Source of the DNA: CAJXWH01 sp964343365
GTDB lineage: Bacteria; Pseudomonadota; Gammaproteobacteria; Arenicellales; UBA868
Length of the DNA stretch: 18,717 bases
NCBI GenBank assembly: GCA_964343365.1
Contig: CAYFJI010000035.1
Coordinates: 1 to 18,717 of the forward strand
Direction: 5' to 3'
Part shown: piece by piece, positions 1-8,108 of the stretch
How positions within the stretch are numbered: position 1 is the stretch's first letter
Layout: every line of letters starts with the position of its first letter
Position numbers and translations under genes: made by a program
Notes under the pieces: model-generated
Seen by the model: only the letters and a program-made list of their open reading frames with translations
What the model was told of the DNA's origin: nothing
Database searches by the model: none

Positions 1-1
1 A

Positions 2-457
2 CAAGCCAATCGGATTGCAGTATCGAGTACTGCGGAAGCCGCCCGCCGGGTAGGTTCTACCAATAACAGTGCTGCGGTGGCAAGTAAAGAAGCAGCAGAA
101 ATTTACGAGCTTCCAATTATTGAGCAAAATATCCAGGATGAGAATCAGAATAGTACCCGATTTTTGATCATATCAAATGAGAAGGTCGAAGGTCGCAGTT
201 CAGATAAAATCAGCTTGTTGCTTGCGAGCCGTCACCAGGCTGGCTCTTTGCACCGTCTCCTAGCTCCGCTTTCGGATAACGGAATAAGCATGACTCGTAT
301 CGAATCTAGACCTTCTAGAGTAGGCCTCTGGGAGTATATGTTCTTCATTGACATCGACGGTAAATTAAGTGACACAAATGTTCGTGTCGCGTTGGGTGCT
401 ATCGAGCAAGAAGCAGCTTTATTTAAGATACTAGGTTGCTATCCCCGCGCAAGATAG
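2..457 (+). CDS. pheA: Prephenate dehydratase / P-protein, C-terminal part (5' end outside window)
   Basis: Phenylalanine synthesis enzyme converting prephenate to phenylpyruvate. The frame is open from base 2 with no stop, so the gene begins upstream; the GTG at 77 is internal. The visible part has the end of the prephenate dehydratase catalytic domain, including the N-x-TRF segment (about codons 49-54 of the visible part). A C-terminal ACT regulatory domain follows, with a GSLH segment (GALH-like) and an ESRP motif; in this family both bind phenylalanine for feedback inhibition. In gammaproteobacteria the protein usually also has an N-terminal chorismate mutase domain, which cannot be seen here. 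It ends with TAG, 13 bp before the aminotransferase gene, consistent with one operon. Feedback sensitivity is inferred from the intact ACT motifs. Confidence 0.95.
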   Translation, partial: QANRIAVSSTAEAARRVGSTNNSAAVASKEAAEIYELPIIEQNIQDENQNSTRFLIISNEKVEGRSSDKISLLLASRHQAGSLHRLLAPLSDNGISMTRIESRPSRVGLWEYMFFIDIDGKLSDTNVRVALGAIEQEAALFKILGCYPRAR

Positions 458-470
458 TAGAGATTGAATA

Positions 471-1583
471 ATGTCTTTTGACCCACTGTCTCTAGCAATT
501 CCAGGAGTTCGTTCGTTAAGCCCTTATCAGCCAGGTAAGGACATAGGTGAAATTCAACGAGAGTTAGGATTATCAGATGTAATTAAATTAGCGTCCAACG
601 AAAATCCTCGTTTAGCAAAATTAGATGTTTGGAACTCCGTTCAGGATATTATCCCAACAATATCACGCTACCCGGACGGTGGAGGGCAACAGTTAAAAAT
701 ACAAATAGCAAAAAAATTAAATGTACACTCGTCGCAGATTACCCTCGGAAACGGTTCAAATGATGTGTTGGAAATGGTAGGAAAATGTTTTGTTCAAAAC
801 TGGAATAAAATCATAATATCTCAACATGCATTTGTAGTCTACGCATTGATTGCCGCATCTTTGAACGCCAAATTAAGTGTCGTCCCATCAATCAATTGGG
901 GTCATGATTTAAAGGGAATGCAAGATTCTATTGACCAAGACACTCGAGTGATTTTTATAGCGAACCCAAATAATCCGACAGGCACGTGGGTATCGAAAAA
1001 TGATTTGGAAAGTTTTCTTGTTTCGGTCCCAGAGCATGTATTGGTCGTTTTGGATGAGGCATATTTTGAGTATGTGCAAGAAGAAAGCTACCCTAATGGG
1101 GTCGACTTATTAGAACATTACCCTAATCTTATTATTACCCGTACTTTTTCAAAGATATACGGCCTAGCGGGACTGCGTGTAGGATACAGTGTTTCCTCAC
1201 CTGAAATTGCTGAAATCCTTAACCGAATTAGACAGCCTTTTAACGTTAATTCCTTTGGCTACGCAGCAGCTATAGCGGTGCTAGAGAACGACACGTTCGT
1301 GCGGGAAAGTTGTGAATTAAATCAACGTGAAATGGTTAAAATAACTAAAGAACTAAAGAGACTCAATCTATCCTGGATTCCTTCGGTAGCTAATTTTCTA
1401 GCTATAGATCTGCAGCGACCAGCTGACCCAATTGTTCAACATATGCTCCAAAATGGAGTGATAGTAAGGCCTATAGGGAATTATGATATGCCTAATTTTA
1501 TCCGAGTAACAGTTGGATTGGAACGAGAGAATAGACGAGCTCTTAAGGCGCTTGAGTTCGCGATAAAAGACATACCCTTCTAA
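471..1583 (+). CDS. hisC: Histidinol-phosphate / aromatic aminotransferase (PLP fold type I)
   Basis: A PLP-dependent class I/II aminotransferase of 370 residues, the usual HisC length. Visible motifs are ASNENP near the N terminus, GNGSNDVLE for cofactor phosphate binding, NPNNPTG, VVLDEAYFEY (PLP ring Asp and Tyr), and RTFSK with K228 as the likely Schiff-base lysine. Near the C terminus is VRPIGNYDMPNFIRVTVG, containing the carboxylate-binding arginine region. Sequence places it in the HisC family. Its position between pheA and tyrA suggests it transaminates phenylpyruvate and hydroxyphenylpyruvate, or serves both pathways, as proposed for hisC2-type genes in other proteobacteria. Substrate choice cannot be settled from sequence. 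The ATG at 471 is 13 bp after the pheA stop and precedes the whole fold. Confidence 0.93.
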   Translation: MSFDPLSLAIPGVRSLSPYQPGKDIGEIQRELGLSDVIKLASNENPRLAKLDVWNSVQDIIPTISRYPDGGGQQLKIQIAKKLNVHSSQITLGNGSNDVLEMVGKCFVQNWNKIIISQHAFVVYALIAASLNAKLSVVPSINWGHDLKGMQDSIDQDTRVIFIANPNNPTGTWVSKNDLESFLVSVPEHVLVVLDEAYFEYVQEESYPNGVDLLEHYPNLIITRTFSKIYGLAGLRVGYSVSSPEIAEILNRIRQPFNVNSFGYAAAIAVLENDTFVRESCELNQREMVKITKELKRLNLSWIPSVANFLAIDLQRPADPIVQHMLQNGVIVRPIGNYDMPNFIRVTVGLERENRRALKALEFAIKDIPF

Positions 1584-1598
1584 TGTGATGAGTCGAAC

Positions 1599-2486
1599 AT
1601 GTTTATAACAAAAAAAATCAAACGACTCGCGATAATCGGAGTCGGTTTGATCGGAGGCTCGTTCGGAGTTTCTCTTCGAGATAGAGGGGCTGTCGAAGAA
1701 ATAGTTGGTTGTGGAAGAAATGTGGAGAATTTAGGTTTAGCTCAAGAACTTGGTTTAATTGATACTTGGACTACCAAAATTGATGAGGCAGTTTCACACG
1801 CTGATATAGTTCTTATTGCTACCCCCGTAGGAGCTATGCCTGTCGTTTTCGATTTAATAAAGGATTGTGTTATCCCAGAATGCATAATTACGGATGTAGG
1901 CAGCGTTAAACAGGAAGTTGTACGAGCATTTAAAAGCTCCTTTTCCAACCAAAAAGTATATTTTGTACCAGGTCATCCAATCGCTGGACGTGAATTAAGC
2001 GGACCAAGTGCGGCAGATCGCGAATTATTTACTGGAAACACGGTAATACTAACTCCCGATAAAGATACAAATTCAGATGCGGTCGCAAGAGTTCAAGAGC
2101 TTTGGCAATTAGTAGGGTCTAAAGTTATATGTATGTCCCCTGAGCGACATGATCAACTTCTTGCTCTCACGAGTCATCTGCCTCATGTTATGGCATACAC
2201 TCTTGTAAATCTTTTGAAAGATGAAGAGGATCAACAAGAAGGCGCTTTAAATTTTGCAGCAGGTGGTTTCTACGATCTTTCCCGAATAGCATCAAGCGAT
2301 CCTGTAATGTGGAGAGATATTTGTCTTACCAACAACAACCAAATAATTTCTCGTCTCGAGGATTACCAGAATATTTTGTCCTATACGATAGATATTTTAA
2401 AAGAAAAAGATGGCGCTGCATTAGAAAAGCTTTTCATCCGTGCGCGAGAAGCACGTGAGCAAATAAGGCAACTTAATAAGATCTAA
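1599..2486 (+). CDS. tyrA: Prephenate/arogenate dehydrogenase (TyrA)
   Basis: Catalyses NAD(P)-dependent oxidative decarboxylation of prephenate or arogenate for tyrosine synthesis. The 295-residue protein starts with a Rossmann fold (GVGLIGG, residues 14-20), then TDVGSVK (about 98-104) and GHPIAGRELSG with the likely catalytic H126. The C-terminal half is helical and includes the LTSHLPHVMAY segment. There is no chorismate mutase domain as in the E. coli T-protein, and no ACT domain is apparent, so direct tyrosine feedback through such a domain is not expected. The gene sits 15 bp after hisC and 22 bp before aroA. In Pseudomonas-type genomes tyrA and aroA form one fused gene; here they are separate and in different frames. 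Cofactor and substrate preference are not resolved. Confidence 0.95.
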   Translation: MFITKKIKRLAIIGVGLIGGSFGVSLRDRGAVEEIVGCGRNVENLGLAQELGLIDTWTTKIDEAVSHADIVLIATPVGAMPVVFDLIKDCVIPECIITDVGSVKQEVVRAFKSSFSNQKVYFVPGHPIAGRELSGPSAADRELFTGNTVILTPDKDTNSDAVARVQELWQLVGSKVICMSPERHDQLLALTSHLPHVMAYTLVNLLKDEEDQQEGALNFAAGGFYDLSRIASSDPVMWRDICLTNNNQIISRLEDYQNILSYTIDILKEKDGAALEKLFIRAREAREQIRQLNKI

Positions 2487-2508
2487 AAAATTATTCATTC
2501 TAATACTC

Positions 2509-3807
2509 GTGATAACCTTTACCGTAGCAAGGAAAAATCCTCTTCGTGGAACTATTGAGGTTCCAGGAGACAAGTCTATTAGTCACCGTGCAATAATGTT
2601 AGCTTCCATTGCGGAAGGTAAGTCATATATTTATGGGGCGTTAGAGAGTGAGGATGTAATTGCTACGATATGCGCGATGAGAGCTATGGGAGTGACTATC
2701 ACTTATAAAACACCAAATTGTTTTGAAATTTCGGGAGTTGGAATCAATGGTTTACAAGCTCCACATTCTCATTTAGATATGGGTAACTCTGGTACCGCGA
2801 TGCGGTTATTATGCGGCATATTAATCGGGCAAAAATTTGAGTGCGAGTTAACAGGGGATCAGTCTCTTCGAAATCGCCCGATGAATCGGGTTACAACGCC
2901 ACTTGGTAAAATGGGAGGAGAAATAGAGACATCCCTTGACGGATGTGCCCCTATTATTATTAAGCCTGCAACCCAAATCAATGGCATAAAATATGATCTC
3001 CCTGTTGCTAGTGCCCAAGTAAAATCTGCAATTTTGTTGGCAGCAATGCATGGAACTACAAAAACTATTCTTTATGAGCCCATCCAAACTCGGGATCACA
3101 CTGAGCGAATGCTTAAAGTTTTTAATTACCCTATCGAGTTTGATCATCGTTCTATACAAATCTCACCTAAAGGGATGCTAAAACCTACACGATTGAAGGT
3201 GCCAGGAGATTTTTCTTCTGCAGCATTTTTTATTGTTGGGGCATGTATTGTTGATAATTCTCTCTTGAACATTTTAAATGTAGGAGTAAATCCTACTCGC
3301 ACTGGTTTGTTACAGATTTTAGGGATGATGGGAGCGCAAATAGAAGTAGGTAACCTTAGAAGTGTTAATGGGGAACCCATCGCAGATTTAACCATTCGAT
3401 CGAGCAAACTTCATGGGATAGATATTCCTCCCGATTTAGTCGCTAAAACAATTGATGAGTTTCCAATTTTAGCGATCGCGGCGGCTACCGCAGTTGGAAA
3501 GACATCTATAACAGGAGCAGAGGAGCTACGATTTAAAGAAAGCGATCGTATAGCAACAGTAGTAAAAGGATTACGAGAAGTTGGGATAGTAGTAACTGAA
3601 TTACCTGACGGAATGATTATTCAAGGTGGCGAGTTTACTGGAGGTTCTGTAGATAGCCAGGGAGATCATAGGATAGCTATGGCCTTCACTGTTGCAGGAA
3701 CAACCAGTACACCTCCAATCGAGGTGAATGATTGTAATAATATATCAACATCATTTCCCAACTTCATCAATACTTGTCAAGAGTTAGATATTGAGCTTAA
3801 TTTATGA
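2509..3807 (+). CDS. aroA: 3-phosphoshikimate 1-carboxyvinyltransferase (EPSP synthase), class II-like
   Basis: Transfers the enolpyruvyl group of PEP to shikimate-3-phosphate, the penultimate step to chorismate. Length is 432 residues. Key motifs: VPGDKSISHR (K22, S23, R27), GNSGTAMR for PEP binding, SAQVK (168-172), the catalytic pair D316-E317 in TIDEFPI, LRFKESDR and GDHRIAMAF. All four published class II EPSPS patterns are present: GDKS, SAQVK, RDHTE (195-199) and NPTR (261-264). This groups it with Bacillus, CP4 and Pseudomonas type enzymes rather than E. coli AroA. The start is GTG; no ATG, GTG or TTG alternative lies in frame between the upstream in-frame stop at 2464 and the first motif. 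No Shine-Dalgarno sequence is evident, so translation may be coupled to tyrA. It overlaps cmk by 4 bp. Confidence 0.96.
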   Translation: MITFTVARKNPLRGTIEVPGDKSISHRAIMLASIAEGKSYIYGALESEDVIATICAMRAMGVTITYKTPNCFEISGVGINGLQAPHSHLDMGNSGTAMRLLCGILIGQKFECELTGDQSLRNRPMNRVTTPLGKMGGEIETSLDGCAPIIIKPATQINGIKYDLPVASAQVKSAILLAAMHGTTKTILYEPIQTRDHTERMLKVFNYPIEFDHRSIQISPKGMLKPTRLKVPGDFSSAAFFIVGACIVDNSLLNILNVGVNPTRTGLLQILGMMGAQIEVGNLRSVNGEPIADLTIRSSKLHGIDIPPDLVAKTIDEFPILAIAAATAVGKTSITGAEELRFKESDRIATVVKGLREVGIVVTELPDGMIIQGGEFTGGSVDSQGDHRIAMAFTVAGTTSTPPIEVNDCNNISTSFPNFINTCQELDIELNL

Positions 3808-4505
3808 GTTCAAAATCTAAAGAAAATATGCGGGTCCCAGTACTGGCAATTGATGGGCCTAGCGGAACTGGAAAGGGAACTTTAGCCAGTAATATTGCAC
3901 ATCAACGTAACTGGAATTTGTTGGATAGTGGTGCGTTGTATAGAGCGTTCGCATTTTGCGCTAATGAATCCGGTATTTGCCCAGACAATATTGATGGATT
4001 GCAGAAAGTGGTAGAGAGAAATACTTTTACTTTTGGAGTTCAAGGTTCAGGTATTGTAAATATTCTGATTAACAATAGAGATGTGTCCCAGATTGTTCGA
4101 AGTGAAGAAAATGCAAATCTTGCCTCTAAATATGCCGCTATTCCTGAAGTAAGAAAATTACTGCTTCTTCAACAAAGGCAATGTATGCAGTTTCCAGGAC
4201 TTGTGGCTGATGGAAGAGATATGGGTACAACTGTCTTTCCAACGGCAATACTAAAGATTTTTCTAACAGCAACTCCTGAAATACGTGCAGAAAGGCGGTA
4301 TAAGCAATTGAAGTCAAAGGGCTTTAATGTTAATCTTCTCGAACTTTTTGCTCTTATCGAAGAACGAGATAGTAAAGATCAGAATCGTAGTGTTGCTCCA
4401 TTAGTCGCAGCCTCCGATTCGATCACGATCGACACATCAAATCTAAGTATCGATGAAATTTGTAAACAAGTCGATCGATTATTAACTATTCGACTAGGTT
4501 ACTAA
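3804..4505 (+). CDS. cmk: Cytidylate kinase (CMP/dCMP kinase)
   Basis: Phosphorylates CMP and dCMP with ATP in pyrimidine nucleotide salvage. The 233-residue protein has the P-loop GPSGTGKGT (18-26), LDSGALYRAF for the nucleotide monophosphate site, DGRDMGTTVFP, the lid-region RAERRYKQL, and RDSKDQNRSVAPL followed by IDTS, all characteristic of bacterial Cmk. The ATG at 3804 overlaps the aroA stop as ATGA, indicating translational coupling. A second in-frame ATG at 3828 lies just before the first beta strand and would give the more usual short N terminus, so the first eight residues are uncertain. cmk followed by rpsA is a conserved proteobacterial pairing. Confidence 0.96.
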   Translation: MSSKSKENMRVPVLAIDGPSGTGKGTLASNIAHQRNWNLLDSGALYRAFAFCANESGICPDNIDGLQKVVERNTFTFGVQGSGIVNILINNRDVSQIVRSEENANLASKYAAIPEVRKLLLLQQRQCMQFPGLVADGRDMGTTVFPTAILKIFLTATPEIRAERRYKQLKSKGFNVNLLELFALIEERDSKDQNRSVAPLVAASDSITIDTSNLSIDEICKQVDRLLTIRLGY

Positions 4506-4547
4506 AGTGTATAGAATAAACCAACATTTTTTTGGAATCTAAATAAT

Positions 4548-6251
4548 ATGTCTGAGAATTTCGCTGAGTTACTTGAAGAAAGCTTGAAGCAAGCAGTCAT
4601 GCGGCCAGGTGCGGTCATTCAGGCTGAAGTAGTTTCTGTCAATACTGATTTTGTCACAGTAAATGCTGGACTGAAGTCGGAAGCAGAAATTCCGGCGTCT
4701 CAATTCAAAGATGCTAAAGGAGATGTGATAGTTGAGATTGGTGATCATGTTGATGTCTCGATTGAAGCTGTAGAGGATGGTTATGGCAACACTAGACTTT
4801 CTCGTGAAAAAGCGCGACGGGAGAAATCCTGGGAAGTGCTCGAAGAAGCATTCGAGCGTCAGACTATAGTAAAAGGACAATTAACTGGAAAAGTAAAGGG
4901 AGGATTCACTGTTTCCATCGATGAGGTGAGAGCCTTTTTACCTGGCTCCTTGGTGGATGTAAGGCCAGTTACTGATTCTGCATATTTGGAGCGTAAAGAA
5001 TTAGAATTTAAAGTTATTAAGCTCGATCGCCCACGAAATAACGTTGTAGTATCACGTCGAGCAATTGTGGAAAAAGAATTGCAAGTAGAAAGAAGCCAAC
5101 TTTTGGAAACACTTGATGAAGGGCAAGTCGTTAAGGGCATTGTAAAAAATCTTACAGATTATGGGGCATTCGTCAATCTTGGAGGATTGGATGGATTATT
5201 ACACATCACAGATATTGCATGGAAACGAGTAAAGCATCCGTCAGAGGTCCTGGAAGTTGGACAAGAAATTGATGTACGCGTTTTGAAATTTGACAGAGAA
5301 CGCAACCGGGTATCTTTAGGAATCAAACAATTGGGCGAAGATCCATGGTCAGATATATCCAGACGATATGCAAAAAATACCCGTCTTTTTGGAAAAGTAA
5401 CGAATCTCACAGATTATGGAGCATTTGTCGAATTAGAGGAAGGCGTTGAAGGTTTAGTCCATGTGTCTGAGATGGACTGGACGAATAAAAATGTGCATCC
5501 GAGCAAAATATGTGATCTTGGTGATGAGATTGAGATCATGGTACTTGATGTTGACACGGAGAGGCGACGGATCTCGTTAGGAATGAAGCAATGCGCTCCT
5601 AATCCATGGGAGGAATTTGCTTCAGTACACTCAAGAGGTGAAAAAATAACTGGAAATATTAAGTCTATTACTGATTTTGGAGTTTTTATTGGTTTAGATG
5701 GAAATATTGATGGTTTAATCCATTTGAGTGATTTGTCGTGGGAGGAGGCAGGAGAGGAGGTAGCACGTCAGTATAAGAAGGGTGACGAGCTCACAGCTGT
5801 AGTTCTTTCGGTTGATCCTGATAGAGAGCGTATTTCTTTGGGTGTAAAGCAGGCTCTACAAGATCCGTTTATAGTATACGCAGCTGAACATTCAAAAGGC
5901 TCAATCGTCAGAGGAGAAATTAAACTAATCGAAGCGAATTCTGGTGTTACTTTAAAACTATCAGACGGGGTTGAAGGCTTTATACGTGTAGCTGATTTAT
6001 CCCGAGAAACATCTGGTGAAATTGAATCTTCGTTTCAGGTAGGTATGGAAATTGAATCGAAGATTATTGGTATAGATAGAAAAACCAGAAGAATTTCTCT
6101 ATCTGTAAAAGCGCTTGAGATAGAAGCTGAAGGCCAAGCAATACAAGATTATGGATCCACCACTACATTAAGCACAAACACATTCGGTGATAAGCTTCGA
6201 GAGAAACTTTCGATGCAGGATGAAAACCGCGAACCGGATGAAGCTGAGTGA
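4548..6251 (+). CDS. rpsA: 30S ribosomal protein S1
   Basis: S1 binds mRNA on the 30S subunit and helps load messages with weak Shine-Dalgarno sequences. The 567-residue protein shows six S1/OB-fold repeats at about residues 21-87, 105-171, 193-261, 278-348, 365-435 and 452-521. Repeats 3 to 5 carry the clear signature TD(Y/F)G(A/V)F, then GL(L/I/V)H and R(V/I)SLG(I/M/V)KQ. This is the six-domain layout of gammaproteobacterial S1. The 42-bp gap after cmk has no strong Shine-Dalgarno sequence (only GGA 12 nt before the ATG), as in E. coli rpsA, where S1 autoregulates its own translation; autoregulation here is inferred. The TGA stop overlaps a GTG of ihfB. Confidence 0.98.
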   Translation: MSENFAELLEESLKQAVMRPGAVIQAEVVSVNTDFVTVNAGLKSEAEIPASQFKDAKGDVIVEIGDHVDVSIEAVEDGYGNTRLSREKARREKSWEVLEEAFERQTIVKGQLTGKVKGGFTVSIDEVRAFLPGSLVDVRPVTDSAYLERKELEFKVIKLDRPRNNVVVSRRAIVEKELQVERSQLLETLDEGQVVKGIVKNLTDYGAFVNLGGLDGLLHITDIAWKRVKHPSEVLEVGQEIDVRVLKFDRERNRVSLGIKQLGEDPWSDISRRYAKNTRLFGKVTNLTDYGAFVELEEGVEGLVHVSEMDWTNKNVHPSKICDLGDEIEIMVLDVDTERRRISLGMKQCAPNPWEEFASVHSRGEKITGNIKSITDFGVFIGLDGNIDGLIHLSDLSWEEAGEEVARQYKKGDELTAVVLSVDPDRERISLGVKQALQDPFIVYAAEHSKGSIVRGEIKLIEANSGVTLKLSDGVEGFIRVADLSRETSGEIESSFQVGMEIESKIIGIDRKTRRISLSVKALEIEAEGQAIQDYGSTTTLSTNTFGDKLREKLSMQDENREPDEAE

Positions 6252-6571
6252 CCCAGCCCGTGACTACCATCACCAAATCGGACTTAATAGAGCTTCTTGC
6301 CGCCGACCAATTGCATTTAGCTTCAAGAGATATTGAATTTGGCGTAAATAGAATTTTAAGCCACATGAGTGATTCTTTGGCAAAGGGCGAACGTGTAGAA
6401 ATCAGGGGTTTCGGAAGTATTGGTCTTCGATATCGAAGCCCACGACGTGGACGTAATCCAAAAAGCGGTGAAAGTGTAAATGTACCGGGAAAATACAGCC
6501 CTCACTTTAAGCCAGGAAGGTTATTGCGCGAGAGAGTTAATCGAGGGCGGGCAGTTATCTCAAAAGAGTGA
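6248..6571 (+). CDS. ihfB: Integration host factor beta subunit
   Basis: A DNA-bending nucleoid protein of the HU/IHF family that pairs with IHF-alpha. The N-terminal helices begin TKSDLIELLA. The beta-arm region has RGFGS, RSPRRGRNPKSGE (the GRNP loop that inserts proline into the minor groove) and GKYSPHFKPG. With the GTG at 6248 the protein is 107 residues; with the GTG at 6260 it is 103; the family is usually about 94 to 100. The 6248 start overlaps the rpsA stop as GTGA and has GGA 9 nt upstream, so it is preferred, but 6260 is nearly as plausible. No ATG is available before the conserved region. The beta rather than alpha assignment rests on the TKS(D/E)LIE start, KYSPHFKPG and the position after rpsA. 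Confidence 0.94.
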   Translation: MTQPVTTITKSDLIELLAADQLHLASRDIEFGVNRILSHMSDSLAKGERVEIRGFGSIGLRYRSPRRGRNPKSGESVNVPGKYSPHFKPGRLLRERVNRGRAVISKE

Positions 6572-6636
6572 AGCAAATTGGTCATGCTGGCCTCTCTTAT
6601 GGTCTTAGGAATTAGCAAGGTACGGGAGTTTAGCAA

Positions 6637-6930
6637 ATGAAAAAATTATTATATCTAATTGCTCTTCTTGTCCTTGTAGCGTTAGGAGCCACCTTCGCTA
6701 TAAAAAATCCACAGGATATTTACATCACATATTACCCAAATCTTGAGTGGGAAGGCCCTCTTGCAGTTTTAGTTCTTGTTAGCCTCGGTTTAGGATATTG
6801 TTTATGTGTTTTACGAGGTATCGGACGAAATATTAGTCTGCGAAAAAGAATTAGTCGATTAGAGAAAGAAAATAGATCACTGGAGGTACATATTAGTCGC
6901 TCAAAAGACATAATTAACTCTAAGCAGTGA
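6637..6930 (+). CDS. lapA: LPS assembly protein A (DUF1049 / YciS)
   Basis: A small inner-membrane protein of 97 residues that works with LapB in controlling LPS synthesis. Two hydrophobic segments are visible, at about residues 3-22 and 41-62, separated by the family-typical AIKNPQDI...YYPNLEWEGPLA stretch. A charged C-terminal helix of coiled-coil type (about 68-93) follows. The ATG has a good Shine-Dalgarno sequence (GGGAG, 11 nt upstream). It lies 65 bp after ihfB and 5 bp before lapB, the standard lapAB pair. E. coli LapA is about the same size. Confidence 0.9.
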   Translation: MKKLLYLIALLVLVALGATFAIKNPQDIYITYYPNLEWEGPLAVLVLVSLGLGYCLCVLRGIGRNISLRKRISRLEKENRSLEVHISRSKDIINSKQ

Positions 6931-6935
6931 GATAA

Positions 6936-8108
6936 ATGAATCTATATTTAGCATTATTTATTATTTTTGTTTTTTCTTGTATCGCTTGGTATATCGCCAC
7001 GCTCATCATGCAACATCGGACCCCCAAAAGTGAAAGTTTGCCGACAGAATATTTTAGGGGATTAAATTTTCTCCTTAATGAGGAGAGAGATAAAGCGTTA
7101 GAAGTGCTAGTTACCGCTTTAGAAAAAGACAAAGAAACTGTAGAAGTTCAATTAGCGTTGGGTAGTTTATTTCGAAGGCGTGGAGAAATTCAGCGTGCTA
7201 CTCGTATTCACCAGAATTTAGTTGCCCGGACACAGCTTAATAGAAATCAAAGGATTCATGCAATTTATGAATTAGCACAGGACTATTACAAGGCTGGATT
7301 ATTTGATCGTGCTGAAAATCTGTTATTAGAAATAACAGCAGAAACGGAGCTGGAAGATTCTCCAAAAAAATTACTTTTGCAAATTTATGAGCAGGAGAAA
7401 GAATGGGAGAAAGCTATTAATATAGCTGATCAGTTATGTAGATCTGGACGCGATACAAATTCAGGAATAATTGCACATTACAATTGCGAAATTGCGGAAG
7501 AGTCAATAGCAAAGGGCAAATATACGACAGCGCTTTCTTACATAACTAACGCACTCCACATTGATAGCAGTTGCGCTCGAGCCATAATTCAGGCTGGCCG
7601 TTTAAAAGCTATACAAGGTGATCATCGTGGCGCGGTGAATGAATGGATACATGGAGTTAAACTCCATAAAAAATTAGCTGGAGAGATTTGTTTATTGATC
7701 TACAATAGCTATAAAGTTTTAGATGAGCTAGATGAGTATCGTGATTTTTTAGTCGATACTCTTAAGTCAGTAGACGACATACGTTTAGTTTTGGCGCTAA
7801 CGGAATATTTAACTAAATATGAGAACCCAAACCAAGCAGAAAACTTTCTGTTGGAAAAGATTAGAGCTACACCGTCGCTGTCTGGGCTGCATAAATTAAT
7901 ACAACTTAGATTGGGCCATAGTGGCAGAGAAAGCAATAAAGATCTAAATTTACTCGAAAAATTAATTGGTAGCATTGTAGATGAAAGCACGGGATATGAG
8001 TGTGAACATTGCGGATTTCAAGGAAAAGCAATGCACTGGCAATGTCCAGGGTGTCGGAGTTGGAACACTACACACGCACGTATACATAAAAAATTAGATA
8101 GTATTTAG
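6936..8108 (+). CDS. lapB: LPS assembly protein B (YciM), TPR protein with rubredoxin-like zinc site
   Basis: In E. coli LapB recruits LpxC to the FtsH protease and so limits lipid A synthesis, and also coordinates LPS assembly at the inner membrane. The 390-residue protein has one N-terminal transmembrane helix (about 3-23), the conserved EYFRGLNFLLNEERDKALE segment, a series of TPR-like helical repeats (for example LALGSLFRRRGEIQRATRIHQ), and a C-terminal four-cysteine rubredoxin-type knuckle with C356, C359, C370 and C373 (CEHC and CPGC). Length and all domains match the family, so it looks intact. It starts 5 bp after lapA and is the last gene of the conserved string; the next genes make LPS components, which fits its role. 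Confidence 0.95.
   Translation: MNLYLALFIIFVFSCIAWYIATLIMQHRTPKSESLPTEYFRGLNFLLNEERDKALEVLVTALEKDKETVEVQLALGSLFRRRGEIQRATRIHQNLVARTQLNRNQRIHAIYELAQDYYKAGLFDRAENLLLEITAETELEDSPKKLLLQIYEQEKEWEKAINIADQLCRSGRDTNSGIIAHYNCEIAEESIAKGKYTTALSYITNALHIDSSCARAIIQAGRLKAIQGDHRGAVNEWIHGVKLHKKLAGEICLLIYNSYKVLDELDEYRDFLVDTLKSVDDIRLVLALTEYLTKYENPNQAENFLLEKIRATPSLSGLHKLIQLRLGHSGRESNKDLNLLEKLIGSIVDESTGYECEHCGFQGKAMHWQCPGCRSWNTTHARIHKKLDSI

Noticed and set aside
77..457. GTG at 77 as the start of a small ACT-domain gene
   Set aside because: The frame is open from base 2 and the upstream residues continue the prephenate dehydratase domain, so this is an internal codon of a truncated pheA.
2848..3407. Two minus-strand open frames opposite aroA
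   Set aside because: They oppose conserved AroA motifs and have no recognisable protein features; they are shadow frames.
6572..6636. Possible terminator hairpin between ihfB and lapA (GGTC/GGCC at about 6580-6592)
   Set aside because: The stem is only four pairs with a G-T pair and no T-run follows; it is not a convincing terminator.
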